From: Aliagarivorans taiwanensis DSM 22990
GTDB taxonomy: Bacteria > Pseudomonadota > Gammaproteobacteria > Enterobacterales > Celerinatantimonadaceae
Direction: 5' to 3'
NCBI RefSeq assembly: GCF_000429505.1
Contig: NZ_KE386911.1
Coordinates: 13,044 to 77,043, forward strand
DNA length: 64,000 bases
In this document: in pieces, positions 45,858-56,100 of the stretch
How the letters are laid out: each line of letters starts with the position of its first letter
How positions within the stretch are numbered: the stretch's first letter is position 1
Position numbers and translations under genes: made by a program
The notes under the pieces: model-generated
Seen by the model: the letters and a program-made list of their open reading frames with translations, nothing else
Databases searched by the model: none
Told to the model about the DNA's origin: nothing

Positions 45858-45900
45858 TGCGTTTCCTTAAGGTGTTTCTACAGAGCTACTACTCTGCTTT

Positions 45901-45929
45901 ATTGGTATAGTAAACAGTCAGTTACCAAT
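45901..45929. promoter_or_regulatory. Inverted repeat upstream of the Nramp-like gene
   Basis: ATTGGTA and TACCAAT flank 15 nt, 44 nt before the start codon. It is a plausible regulator operator. No known factor was matched. Confidence 0.35.
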
Positions 45930-46018
45930 ATACCCAAGCGCTCAGTCAATTTCGATTTAGCAGCCAATTCAAGCCACCACAAGCGTGCAGCGATCAGATT
46001 TTTACGCATTTTTTCGAT

Positions 46019-46043
46019 AAAAAAGCGGGCCATCAAGGCCCGC
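46019..46043 (-). terminator. Terminator after malS
   Basis: The stem GCGGGCC-ATCAA-GGCCCGC is followed by six T on the minus strand. Confidence 0.85.
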
Positions 46044-46075
46044 ATCGCTGTTTATTTTGTATGACAAAATAGCGC

Positions 46076-48184
46076 TTACTGGCGCTGCCCTGCATATACC
46101 ACGATAACCCGGCTATCGTCCTTCACGCGGCTAAAGGCGTAAGGCTGCTCACTAATCACCTTGTGTTGTCCTGCGCCCACGGCGGTGTGCTTGTCGCGGA
46201 ACTGACCCAGTGTTTGCCAGTGCTTCAGCAAGGCTTGGCGCTCAGGTTGCTTGTCTAGCTGCTCCCAGTTCATCAATGAGCGGGTTGGCGAATCGAAGGC
46301 ATCAGTTAGCGGGCCGGCTGGGCGAGCGCTCTCATCGCCATAGTAGAGCTGAACGCCACCGGGCATTAGCATCAGTGCACTACCGGCACCAGCTTGCAGC
46401 GGAATGTCTTCGTAGTTAGAGAAGAACAGCTTGGTGTCGTGCGAGCTGATGTAGGTCAGCATGTTGAAGCTGTCATCGCTGTTGATAGTATCGGCATAGC
46501 GCTGATAAATCGCATCGTTTTGCGCTAAACACTGAGCGCCACGTACCGCATCGCTGGCGTCGGCGTACTCAAAGTTAATCAAGCTGTCCATGCCATTGTC
46601 GAAGTAGAAATCACGATATACGCCGTGGTGCCACACCTCGCCCACCATCCAAAATGGCGCATCATCGACTTTCTTGTCGGGGTTTTCTGCTTTCCATTCC
46701 GCCAGAGCTGCGGTGGCGGACTCCTTCAGTTGCAACCAAGCCTCTGGCTCAACATGCTTCACGGTGTCGGCGCGGAAGCCGTCTACACCAAAGTCACGTA
46801 CCCAGCGGGTGTGCCACTCCACCAAGTAATCAAGCACGGTGTAGCCTTCGCGCTCAACCGCATTGGTATCGGGCTTGTTCTTGAGGATTGGCGGCAGACC
46901 GACATGCTTGGTGCTCTCAGTGAGCAGATCGGGCAAGCCCGCCAGATTCATGGTGATATCGTCGGCGCCGGGCTTGGTGTAACCGCCCATACCGGAACGC
47001 ACCCAGTCTGGCCCCCACCACTTCTCGACCCAATCGCCGTGGTTCCAACGAATGTAGTCGTTGTAGCGGTGCCAGTTCTCGCTGCGCTCTTTACGTGGCT
47101 GCCATTCATGCCAGTTCTCGGGCACGGGGGCGTTTTTCGGAATGGCGTCGATGCCAGCGTTTTGCATGTCCAACATGGTGGGATAACCCACATGGTTGAT
47201 CACCGTGTCCACCAATACGCGAATGCCGCGCTTGTGGGCCTCGTCAACAAAACGTCCGAAGTCTTCTTCCGAGCCTAAGTTCGGGTCAATCTTGGTGAAA
47301 TCCAGCGCCCAATAGCCGTGATAGCCATAAAATGGGAAGCTGCCCTTTTCGCCTCCGCCGATAAAGCCGTGGATCTGCTCAACAATCGGCGTCACCCAGA
47401 TGGCATTCATGCCCAGCTCTTTGATGTAATCCAGTTTCTGGGTAATGCCACTGAAGTCGCCGCCATTAAAGGTGCCGATCTCTCGCTCACCATCGGCGCG
47501 GCGACCCAGCGGGTAATCGTTCGACTCATCGCCGTTATAGAAACGATCGGTCATCACAAAGTAAACGCTGGCGTTATCCCAATGAAACTCGCTGGCCTTG
47601 GCACCAGCCGGCTCGAGCAACAACAAGCCACCACTCTCAGGTGCCGGCATCATCGTTACCTTGCCTTGGGCTACCTTGGCGGTCTCACCGCTGTAGAAGT
47701 CTTTAACCATCTCACCGTTAGCGAATACCGACGAGACATCCACGGTAACCGGCTGGCCATCCCACGCGATACATTCCACCGCAGGTGGCGTGCGCTTGAA
47801 GGTAGACTTCTTGGCTTGGCGGGCAACCGATACGGTCAGTGGCTTAGCGCTGCTATCGAGGGTTAACAGGTAGTCACCGGCGAAGCGGATATTAAGCTCG
47901 AGGGCGGTTTCGCCACACTTTTCCAGTGCTAAGGGCTGAGAAAATCGCACCTTGGTATCTGGTGCGGCGCCCCAGGCGCAATCTTCGCCTGAGCCTTCAA
48001 TAAAGATGGGGTAACGCTGCTTTTCCAACGACACTACGGCTTGCAATTGCTCACCCTGCTGCTCAAAGCTCACCGCAGGCAACTCGCCCTCGGCAAAACG
48101 CACCTGATAGTCGGTCGCCCACGCAGTACCGACACTGCTACCTGCGACCATAAGACTTGAAACTAACCAACTAAGCGATTTCAC
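46076..48184 (-). CDS. malS: Periplasmic alpha-amylase MalS-like (GH13)
   Basis: A 702-aa secreted alpha-amylase. A signal peptide (to about residue 23, GTAWA) is followed by N-terminal beta-rich starch-binding-like modules (about 24-200) and a GH13 barrel (VYFVMTDRFYNG at about 210). Catalytic nucleophile Asp is in GFRADTVKHV, acid/base Glu in MVGEVWHH and the transition-state Asp in SSHDTKL. It resembles E. coli MalS, which cuts maltodextrins in the periplasm. It starts at a GTG with GGGAG 6 nt upstream and is single, behind a LacI-family operator. Confidence 0.9.
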   Translation of the reverse strand: MKSLSWLVSSLMVAGSSVGTAWATDYQVRFAEGELPAVSFEQQGEQLQAVVSLEKQRYPIFIEGSGEDCAWGAAPDTKVRFSQPLALEKCGETALELNIRFAGDYLLTLDSSAKPLTVSVARQAKKSTFKRTPPAVECIAWDGQPVTVDVSSVFANGEMVKDFYSGETAKVAQGKVTMMPAPESGGLLLLEPAGAKASEFHWDNASVYFVMTDRFYNGDESNDYPLGRRADGEREIGTFNGGDFSGITQKLDYIKELGMNAIWVTPIVEQIHGFIGGGEKGSFPFYGYHGYWALDFTKIDPNLGSEEDFGRFVDEAHKRGIRVLVDTVINHVGYPTMLDMQNAGIDAIPKNAPVPENWHEWQPRKERSENWHRYNDYIRWNHGDWVEKWWGPDWVRSGMGGYTKPGADDITMNLAGLPDLLTESTKHVGLPPILKNKPDTNAVEREGYTVLDYLVEWHTRWVRDFGVDGFRADTVKHVEPEAWLQLKESATAALAEWKAENPDKKVDDAPFWMVGEVWHHGVYRDFYFDNGMDSLINFEYADASDAVRGAQCLAQNDAIYQRYADTINSDDSFNMLTYISSHDTKLFFSNYEDIPLQAGAGSALMLMPGGVQLYYGDESARPAGPLTDAFDSPTRSLMNWEQLDKQPERQALLKHWQTLGQFRDKHTAVGAGQHKVISEQPYAFSRVKDDSRVIVVYAGQRQ

Positions 48185-48744
48185 ACGCTACTCCCTGCTG
48201 TTTTATATCGTTTTATCCGCTAATCAAATCAAAACTCACTGCAAGTTTCACGGTTAGCCGTACATCGCTTGCTAAAACTTTGATTGACAGCGCTTTCAAC
48301 CATACAGTCAAAATCTAGGCAATAAATTGAAGCAATGGCATCGCTAAGCTATTTCATGCAGAAACAACAGCACACATTGCTAAAGACATAAATATATCGC
48401 AATTACTAACCCCTTTATCGTCATATTGCGACACGCCATTGCTAAATTTTCTCGCCATCAAGCAACCAAAGCAAACACATACTAATGCTAAGGCGATATA
48501 CTGCTTGCACGGTAGGGGTTCGTAGCGACTCAGCAACATAAACCAAGTCATCACTCAACTACGGCAGTTGCCGGATATATATGCTTGATTTATGATTGTC
48601 CGTCTATTTGTTCGCCCCCCATTAATTTGGCAAAAATGTTTTGGCAAAACTGATTCAGCAAATCTGAATTAGCAACACGCGAATAAAAGCAAACACGCAT
48701 GTAAGCACCAGGAGAGCACCGTCGAGGTGCCAGTGAAGGAAGCA
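48185..48744. other. malS/leuC divergent region
   Basis: This is 560 bp with no gene. It holds the malS operator (48284-48299) and repeated short words: TTGCTAAA around 48269, 48377 and 48438; TTTGGCAAAA twice at 48626-48650. A small hairpin ATTCAG-CAAAT-CTGAAT lies at 48653-48669. No leucine-rich leader peptide typical of attenuation was found before leuC. Confidence 0.5.
48284..48299 (-). promoter_or_regulatory. LacI-family (MalR-like) operator upstream of malS
   Basis: TTGACAGCGCTTTCAA is a 16-bp palindrome with one mismatched pair and a central GCGC, typical of LacI/GalR-family sites. It lies 100 nt before malS. Maltose-responsive MalR repressors use such sites in Alteromonadales, so that role is inferred. 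Confidence 0.6.
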
Positions 48745-50148
48745 ATGAAAAAGACCATGTATCAAAAGATATGGGATGCCCATCTGGTTCATCAGCCAGA
48801 AGGAAGCGCAGCCCTGTTGTATGTCGATCGCCACTTAATGCATGAAGTGACCAGCCCACAGGCGTTTGAAGGCCTGCGGATCGCCAACCGCCCGGTGCGT
48901 AACTCTCACAGTATTCTGGCCACCATGGACCACTGCGTACCTACCAAGGTTGAAGAGCGCGCGACCCTGCCTGATCCTATCGGTAAAAAGCAGATCGAAG
49001 TAATGGCGCAAAACTGTGCCGACAACGACATCAACCTGTACGACATGAACAGCGCCAATAACGGTGTGATTCATATTGTGGTCCCTGAGCATGGCTTCGT
49101 TCACCCGGGTATGGTGGTGTGCTGTGGCGATAGCCACACCGCAACCCACGGTGCCTTTGGTGCCCTGGCCTTCGGTATCGGTACCTCTGAGGTTGAGCAC
49201 ATCATGGCCACTCAGACCATCCAACAGAAGCAATCTAAAACCATGCTGGTGAAAGTGGATGGCGAGCTAAGCCCATTCGCGACCGCCAAAGACATCGTAC
49301 TGGCGATTATCGGTAAGATTGGTACAGCCGGTGGTACTGGCTACGTGATTGAGTTCGCCGGTTCTGCCATTGAAGCGTTGACCATGGAAGGCCGTATGAC
49401 CGTGTGTAACATGGCCATCGAAGGTGGAGCCCGTGCCGGTCTGATTGCCCCTGACCAGAAAACCATCGACTTCCTGAACGGCAAAGAGTTTGCGCCAAGC
49501 GAAGAGCATTGGGACCAAGCGGTTGAGTACTGGCTGTCACTGAAGAGCGACGACGGTGCTGAGTACGACGCAGTGGTTGAACTGAACGCTGCCGATATCG
49601 CCCCACAAGTGACTTGGGGTACTTCGCCTGAGCAAGTACTGCCAGTCGATGCGGTACTGCCAGAGCCAAGCCAAATCAACGACTTGATCAAATCTCAAGC
49701 CGCTGAAAGCGCGCTAAAGTACATGGGCCTAAAAGCCGGTCAGAAGATGACCGATGTAGGCGTTGATGTGGTATTCGTCGGTTCTTGTACCAACGGCCGT
49801 ATCGAAGACTTCCGCGCAATTGCAGAAGTCAGCAAAGGCAAAAAAGTTGCCGATGGCGTACAAGCTATCGCCGTACCGGGCTCTTACCCTGTAAAAGCTC
49901 AAGCTGAAGCGGAAGGCATCGACAAGGTGCTGATTGAAGCGGGCTGGGAATGGCGTGAGCCGGGCTGTTCAATGTGTTTGGCGATGAACGGCGATTACCT
50001 GCAACCTGAGCAGCGCTGCGCTTCTACCTCCAACCGTAACTTCGAAGGCCGTCAGGGCAAGGGTGGACGTACCCACCTGGTATCCCCTGCAATGGCAGCC
50101 GCTGCTGCTATCGAAGGTAAGTTCGTTGATCTACGCAGCTGGAAATAA
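48745..50148 (+). CDS. leuC: 3-isopropylmalate dehydratase large subunit
   Basis: A 467-aa aconitase-family subunit that isomerises 2- to 3-isopropylmalate with LeuD. The 4Fe-4S cysteines are in [14 protein letters not shown] (about 348) and GCSMCLAMN (about 408-411). The substrate block is [26 protein letters not shown] place the start at the ATG at 48745, with AAGGA before it, because homology begins with [13 protein letters not shown]. It is the first gene of leuC-leuD-leuA. Confidence 0.96.
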   Translation: MKKTMYQKIWDAHLVHQPEGSAALLYVDRHLMHEVTSPQAFEGLRIANRPVRNSHSILATMDHCVPTKVEERATLPDPIGKKQIEVMAQNCADNDINLYDMNSANNGVIHIVVPEHGFVHPGMVVCCGDSHTATHGAFGALAFGIGTSEVEHIMATQTIQQKQSKTMLVKVDGELSPFATAKDIVLAIIGKIGTAGGTGYVIEFAGSAIEALTMEGRMTVCNMAIEGGARAGLIAPDQKTIDFLNGKEFAPSEEHWDQAVEYWLSLKSDDGAEYDAVVELNAADIAPQVTWGTSPEQVLPVDAVLPEPSQINDLIKSQAAESALKYMGLKAGQKMTDVGVDVVFVGSCTNGRIEDFRAIAEVSKGKKVADGVQAIAVPGSYPVKAQAEAEGIDKVLIEAGWEWREPGCSMCLAMNGDYLQPEQRCASTSNRNFEGRQGKGGRTHLVSPAMAAAAAIEGKFVDLRSWK

Positions 50149-50173
50149 GTCACTGACAAGTTGGAGTTAAACC

Positions 50174-50791
50174 ATGGAAGCATATAAGAAACATTCGTCG
50201 GTGGCCGCGGTAATGAACCGTAGTAACGTGGATACCGACCAGATCATCCCAAAACAATTCTTGAAGAAAGTTGAGCGTAGCGGCTTTGGCGTGCACCTGT
50301 TCCACGACTGGCGCTACCTGGAAGACGGCAGCGACAACCCTGAGTTCGAGCTGAACCGCCCTGAGTTTAAAGGCGCCAAGATCTTGGTGGCCGGCGACAA
50401 CTTCGGTTGTGGTAGCTCACGCGAGCACGCCCCTTGGTCGATTGCCGATTACGGCTTCAACACCATTATCTCAACCAGCTTCGCCGACATCTTCTTCAAT
50501 AACTGCTTTAAGAACGGCATCCTGCCTATCAAAGTGGATACCGACACCCTTAAAGCATTGATGGACGAAGTGGAAGCCAACCCCGGCATTGAGATCACCG
50601 TCGATTTGGCTTCACAGCAGATCAGTTCCCCGGGCGGCCAAGCCATCAGCTTTGATGTTGACCCCTTCCGTAAAGACACCCTGCTTAAAGGCCTAGACGA
50701 TATCGGCTGGACCCTGCAGTTTGAAGACAAGATCAGCGAGTACGAAGTACAGCATCGCCAGCAGCTACCTTGGCTGTGGCCGAGTGCTTAA
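50174..50791 (+). CDS. leuD: 3-isopropylmalate dehydratase small subunit
   Basis: The 205-aa swivel-domain partner of LeuC. Family blocks are MNRSNVDTDQIIPKQFLK near the start, NFGCGSSREHAPWS (about 76-90) and FNNCFKNGILPI. It lies 25 nt after leuC, with GGAG 8 nt before its ATG. The length matches E. coli LeuD. Confidence 0.96.
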   Translation: MEAYKKHSSVAAVMNRSNVDTDQIIPKQFLKKVERSGFGVHLFHDWRYLEDGSDNPEFELNRPEFKGAKILVAGDNFGCGSSREHAPWSIADYGFNTIISTSFADIFFNNCFKNGILPIKVDTDTLKALMDEVEANPGIEITVDLASQQISSPGGQAISFDVDPFRKDTLLKGLDDIGWTLQFEDKISEYEVQHRQQLPWLWPSA

Positions 50792-50823
50792 TCCCCGTCA
50801 CTCCTGCAATAGCAATAATAAGT

Positions 50824-50841
50824 GCGGCGCTTAAGCGCCGC
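50824..50841 (+). promoter_or_regulatory. Hairpin between leuD and leuA
   Basis: The perfect stem GCGGCGC-TTAA-GCGCCGC is followed by CTTTC, so the T-run is weak. It stands 25 nt before the leuA start. It may trim or partly terminate the leuCD message. Confidence 0.6.
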
Positions 50842-50866
50842 CTTTCAACATAATGAGATGTGGTTT

Positions 50867-52414
50867 ATGGAGCCAAACCGCTCGATAGAGATAATGGACA
50901 CTACCCTGCGCGATGGCGAGCAAACCCATGGCGTATCCTACTTCCCCGAAGAAAAAGTCAGCATCGGCAAAGCCTTACTGCAAAACCTAAAAGTTGATCG
51001 TATCGAAGTAGCCTCAGCGCGGATCTCCGATGGCGAGCAAGCGGCGGTGAAAAAGCTCACCGACTGGGCCAGCGATGAGGGCTTGGTTGAGCGCATCGAG
51101 ATCCTAGGCTTTGTCGATGGCAATAAGAGTGTCGACTGGATTGTCGACGCTGGTGCCAAGGTGATCAACCTGCTGACCAAAGGCAGCCTTAATCACTGCC
51201 AGAATCAGCTCAAGAAAAGCTTGGAACAGCATCTGGCCGATATCGCCGCCACCATCGACTACGCCAAGACTCGAGGCCTGACCGTAAATGTCTATCTCGA
51301 GGATTGGTCAAACGGTTATGCCGACAGCCCAGAATACGTCTATGAGCTGATGGAAGGCCTGCTACAACATGATATCCAGCATTACATGTTGCCGGATACC
51401 CTCGGCGTGATGACCCCCGATGAGGTCTTTGCCAGCCTGTCCGATATGCAAAGCCGCTTCCCCAATGCCTGCTTCGATTTCCACCCTCACAACGATTATG
51501 GCCTGGCTACAGCCAACGCTATGGCGGCCGCGCGAGCCGGTGTCAGCGCCCTGCACTGCACCATGAACTGCTTGGGCGAGCGCGCTGGTAACGCCTCGCT
51601 AGCTGAGGTGGTAGTGGTACTTAAAGACAAGATGGGATTCGCGCTGCAAGTTAACGAGAAAGAGATCCATAACCTGGCCAAGTTGGTAGAGAGCTTCTCC
51701 GGCAAACGGCTGGCGGCCAACGCACCGATTGTCGGCGCCGATGTGTTTACCCAAACCGCCGGGATCCACGCCGATGGCGATCAAAAGGGTAACCTATATC
51801 ATACCGAACTCAGCCCTGAGCGCTTTGGCCGTGAACGCAGCTATGCCTTGGGCAAAATGGCCGGTAAGGCCTCGGTGCTGAAAAACCTGGAAGCGATGGA
51901 TATTGAGCTCTCCGCTGAAGACCAGAAAAAGCTACTGAATAAGGTGGTTCAGTTGGGCGATCAGAAGGCGACCATCACTCCCTATGATCTGCCGTTTATC
52001 ATTGCCGATATTATGGAGAGCAACGATTTCTCCCATATCGAGCTGCTGAACTGCTCGATTACCTCGGGCCTTGAACTGGAATCCTCTGCCAACATTCGCT
52101 TGCGGGTTTTGGATGAGATCTACAAAAGCTCCGGCCACGGTAATGGCGGCTTTGACGCCTTTATGAAGGCGCTGCAAGAGCCCTTGGCCAGTGCCGGTAT
52201 TGAGATGCCAGAGCTGTTGGACTTTGAGGTGCGCATTCCTCCCGGTGGTCAAACCAATGCACTCACCGAGTGTGTGATCACCTGGCAGGGCCAAGATGCC
52301 AGCTTCCGCAGCCGCGGCGTACATGCCAACCAGGTATTTGCAGCAGTTCAAGCGACCCTGCGTATGCTTAACGTCAGGCTACACCGCCAAGTCGAAGGGC
52401 CATCTGGTCGCTAA
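50867..52414 (+). CDS. leuA: 2-isopropylmalate synthase with LeuA regulatory domain
   Basis: A 515-aa enzyme condensing acetyl-CoA with 2-oxoisovalerate. The HMGL-like barrel begins IEIMDTTLRDGEQT and includes FDFHPHNDYGLA (metal histidines) and CTMNCLGERAGNASL. A linker and the C-terminal LeuA allosteric domain (about 395-505) follow. The sequence and the order leuC-leuD-leuA resemble the LeuA-2 type common in Bacteroidetes and spirochetes rather than the E. coli leuABCD form. Citramalate synthase is the main alternative. I chose the ATG at 50867; an in-frame ATG is at 50858. Confidence 0.82.
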   Translation: MEPNRSIEIMDTTLRDGEQTHGVSYFPEEKVSIGKALLQNLKVDRIEVASARISDGEQAAVKKLTDWASDEGLVERIEILGFVDGNKSVDWIVDAGAKVINLLTKGSLNHCQNQLKKSLEQHLADIAATIDYAKTRGLTVNVYLEDWSNGYADSPEYVYELMEGLLQHDIQHYMLPDTLGVMTPDEVFASLSDMQSRFPNACFDFHPHNDYGLATANAMAAARAGVSALHCTMNCLGERAGNASLAEVVVVLKDKMGFALQVNEKEIHNLAKLVESFSGKRLAANAPIVGADVFTQTAGIHADGDQKGNLYHTELSPERFGRERSYALGKMAGKASVLKNLEAMDIELSAEDQKKLLNKVVQLGDQKATITPYDLPFIIADIMESNDFSHIELLNCSITSGLELESSANIRLRVLDEIYKSSGHGNGGFDAFMKALQEPLASAGIEMPELLDFEVRIPPGGQTNALTECVITWQGQDASFRSRGVHANQVFAAVQATLRMLNVRLHRQVEGPSGR

Positions 52415-52420
52415 ATACCA

Positions 52421-52450
52421 AGCATACTGCCTTTATCGAGGCAGTATGCT
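52421..52450 (+). terminator. Inverted repeat after leuA
   Basis: An 11-bp perfect stem (AGCATACTGCC / GGCAGTATGCT) with an 8-nt loop lies just past leuA. There is no T-run, but the position between convergent genes suggests termination. Confidence 0.6.
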
Positions 52451-52469
52451 CTCCCCCGCGCTAGCATTA

Positions 52470-53108
52470 TTAGTTAATCGTCGACAGGTAGCGGCCGCCT
52501 TCTAAGCTGACTCGCGCTAACACCTTCACCGCAAGATTCAGATCCGAACCCAAACGCGAGTTCTGCCGCTTAATATCTTCTAACACCCGCTTGCTGGGGT
52601 AGCGCTCCAATAAACGCTCCTGTTCAGCGATTCGGGCAGCGATATCGTCCAGCAAAACTACCGCGTCTTGGGCAAGGTCGGAGAGTTTATCAGCGCCGTC
52701 TCGAAGCTCTTGGTAACGAGGGTTAGCAGAATCGGTGCGCTCGAATACATCGTTCAATCGAAGTTCAAGCCGGTAAACGCTGTCGCGGTATAGCTTGCTG
52801 CTCTTATCGGCGCGTTCTCGGTAGCTTGCCAGTTCCTGGCTGCCACGCTCAACGCTGCTAGCAGCGCTCAGGCCATCAATCAGTTGGGTGAACCGTTGGG
52901 TATCGATAGCCAGCAAGCGGCTAACCTCGGCGAAGCGTTCCACCTCTGAGAACAGGATCTGCGCGGCGGTATCAGCGGCTAGTGGCTCAGAAGGTTCGCT
53001 CGAGATTTGGCTGGCGACAGAGTCATTGGCCGGGCTGTCGCCGGTGGAAGAACAGCCGCTCAGCGCCATCACAACGGCCGTCGTGTAGAGAACTCGTTTA
53101 TTTAACAT
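52470..53108 (-). CDS. Lipoprotein of unknown function
   Basis: A 212-aa lipoprotein. A type II signal peptide ends in the lipobox LSGC (Cys19), followed by a Ser-rich disordered stretch to about 45. After that it is predicted almost entirely helical and heptad-rich (EVERFAEVSRLLAI; VLLDDIAARIAEQERLLERY). I do not recognise a family. It starts 46 nt after the stop codon of the cyclase gene on the same strand, so the two may be an operon. Confidence 0.75.
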   Translation of the reverse strand: MLNKRVLYTTAVVMALSGCSSTGDSPANDSVASQISSEPSEPLAADTAAQILFSEVERFAEVSRLLAIDTQRFTQLIDGLSAASSVERGSQELASYRERADKSSKLYRDSVYRLELRLNDVFERTDSANPRYQELRDGADKLSDLAQDAVVLLDDIAARIAEQERLLERYPSKRVLEDIKRQNSRLGSDLNLAVKVLARVSLEGGRYLSTIN

Positions 53109-53153
53109 CGCTATTATTATTGTTTGGTTTGACGCTAGTGTACTGAAAGCAGG

Positions 53154-56100
53154 TTACGCAATAAAGACGCAACCCTTGCCGGCAGCCTTGGCGTGATAGA
53201 GAGCGGCATCTGCTTGTTTTAGCAGCACGCTTGCCGAATCTGAGTGCTCATCCGATTCCGCAATGCCCACCGAGCAGCCGAGCCGGGGAATACGCTCACT
53301 CGACATATGGGTTACTACCAACAACTCAGGCACAAAGTAGCCGCGCTCGGCAAGGCGTTCAAGGATCCGCTCCACCACCGATTGGGCTTGCTGCTGAGTC
53401 GTGTTCTTAAAGGCAATCACAAACTCATCGCCGCCCCAACGCGCGGCGATATCGTGCTCACGTAGGCTGTCTTGCAGCAAGGTGGCGAACCACTGCAATA
53501 CCTTGTCGCCCGCATCGTGGCCAAGGCGGTCGTTGATCTCTTTAAAGTTATCCAGATCGACATAGGCCACAGAGAAGCGCTGCTGATCTTCGAGCATCTG
53601 CGCCAAATGGCCGTGCATCGCGCTGCGATTTAGCAGCCCGGTTAAGCCATCGGTGCTGGACATCTTAAGTAATTGGCGTTGATGGCGGGCTTGCAGCAGC
53701 TGGGTGCCCAACTGTTGGGCCAACAGCATCAGGATCTCCTCATCCTGCTGGTCAAAATAGCGACTGCCGTTGGTGTTGGTTAAACACAGCACCGCCCGCC
53801 CCTGCTCGTTATCGTATAGGCTGAGGCAGAACACTGCGTTGTAGCGGGCTCGCAGGCCCGATTTAACACTCAAAGGCATTTGCTCAAGTAAACGCCCTTG
53901 CTCATTGGCGTGATAACGCGCCAAGTACGGGGCTAACTCAACGGTTTCTTGGTTGTGTCCATAGTGGCACCAAGGAATATACTCCTCACCTCGATAGCGC
54001 AAAATCGAGGCGCGCTGCAGGTTGAAGTTATCACAGATAAGCTTCAGCGCAGATTCCGCCAGCTGCTTAGGCACGCGAATGCGCGCCGCCAAATCATGCA
54101 GCTGGGATATCAGACGAAACTCCCGCAGGCGCTGATTGGCCGCGGTCAACTTGGCCGAGAGCCGTGCAGCCTCCACCAGGCTCTTCATCCCAAGGTCTAC
54201 TGTCGGTAGCTCGACTGGCACCGGCAGCTCATCGGAGTAGACTGCTTCACAAGCGTCTATCTTCTGCTGCACATAGGTAAACGCAACACCCAGCTGCTTA
54301 AGCTGGAAGGTCGCGCATATCTCATGGCAGTTGGCGAGCAGCTGCTGCGCCGCGTCCCACTCAGAGAGTTGCGATAGCACCAACAGCTGCTCCATATAGC
54401 ACTGCGGCACCAAACGAGAGTCGAGATCAATCACCGAGCCTAACAGCTGAGGCGTGCCTTCAAAACACTGTAGGGCCTGCTGCAAATGGCCTTGCTCCGC
54501 AAACAAACCGCCTCTAAGCATCGAGCCCATAAACTCGCCAGTTTTTGAGGGGCCAAATGGCAGTCCATCGATTTTGTCCAGGCAGTGCTTAGCGCTACTC
54601 AGCTCATGCAAACGCACATGGCACATCCCCTTGAGGGTGAGTACATCGTGCAGATTACGGAAGGGGAAATGGGTTAAACGCCGTATACGACAGATCTTCA
54701 CCAAGTTATTGAGGATGTCGCAGGCGCGCTGATAGTCGCGCGCGCAATAAAACAGCCAAGCGAAGTTATACAGAGTGACCAGTAGCTCACTATGTTCACT
54801 CAGCTCCCGCGCCTTAGAAAACGCCAACTTGTATTGCGTAAACGCTGTCTGATAGTTCTCAGTGAGCGTATTAAAGTAGCCACTGCCGTTGTAGATCCGC
54901 ACACATTCCATATCATCACCGAGCTTCTCGCGGATCTTCGAACTAACGGCAAAACAGCGCAAGGTATTGCGATAGTCGTTGAAGTAGGAGCAGATAATCC
55001 CCTTGCTGTGATAGCAGGCGGCGATCCCTTGGGTGTGGCCAATGGTGCGCGCCAAGCGAAGTGCCTGATCAGTCACGCTGCGCGCTTCACGTCCGGTAAG
55101 ATCGTCATAAAAACGCAGATAAGAGTAGAAGTTACGCAGACAATAGAGCAGCGAACACGGCATATCTTGTTGTCGTAACTGGGTAACCAGACTGCGGAAG
55201 TCGTCCAGTGCAATGGGCGTACAGCTTTTATCATGGGCAAAAAAGCTGATAAACAGTGCCTGTACCCGATTGTGCTGGTGAGAATTGCGCGCAGCAATCT
55301 GATAGGCAAAATCGGCGCTCTCCAGCGCCCGCTCAAAGCTTTGCAAACGCACGTAACAGAGGCTGCTTAGCAGTTGAACCATACACAGCTGCTGTGGGTA
55401 GTGTTCCAGCAGATCGGTTTCCTGAATCAACTTGAGCTGGTTCAGCGCTTGTTCGCACTCCCCTTGATTTACCAGTGCTTCCGATAAATTCAGATGTAAG
55501 GTGAGCAGTTGCCGTTTATTCCAACGCTCCGGCTCACTCAGGCACTGTCTGGCCGCCAGCTCAGCCTCTGGCCACGCCATCAGCTGAAGGTTCTGCATCA
55601 CCAGTTCCGGCTCGATATCACTGAAGTACTCTAGCCGCCGTTTGCGCAGCGCCGAGCAATTGGCAGGCGGCGCCTGCAAGGTGAAGTTGTCATCCACCCA
55701 ATCGTGAAAATTGTCCCACACCTCGTCTTCTTGGCGAGTCGAGAAACTGGCTGAGGCGTCCATACCAACCATCAGCCACAATGTCTTTTTCAGCGGGAAT
55801 TCGCTTAGACTGCGCAGCCACAACAGGCTGGAATGAGATAAGTGCTCGCCGCCTTCGATAGCGATAACAGCGTTGTCTTCAAACACCTCGTCCATCAGCG
55901 CAGTTAGCGCTTGGAACATTAACCCCTGTTCAAAGCTTAAATCTTCGAGGATGGCAAGCTCATCACGCACCACCACGCGACCGTCCAACCAGTTGCTCAG
56001 CGCTTGTTGGATCGGGATATACTGGGTCACGCTGTGTGCCAGCGTATCTACATCCAAGCGTTGGCGATGGACCTCGCGGCGCAGCAAAGGTAGCAAGCCC

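Noticed and set aside
46625-47278. 217-codon plus-strand frame inside malS
   Set aside because: It is antisense to the catalytic barrel of the amylase, with no start context or recognisable domain.
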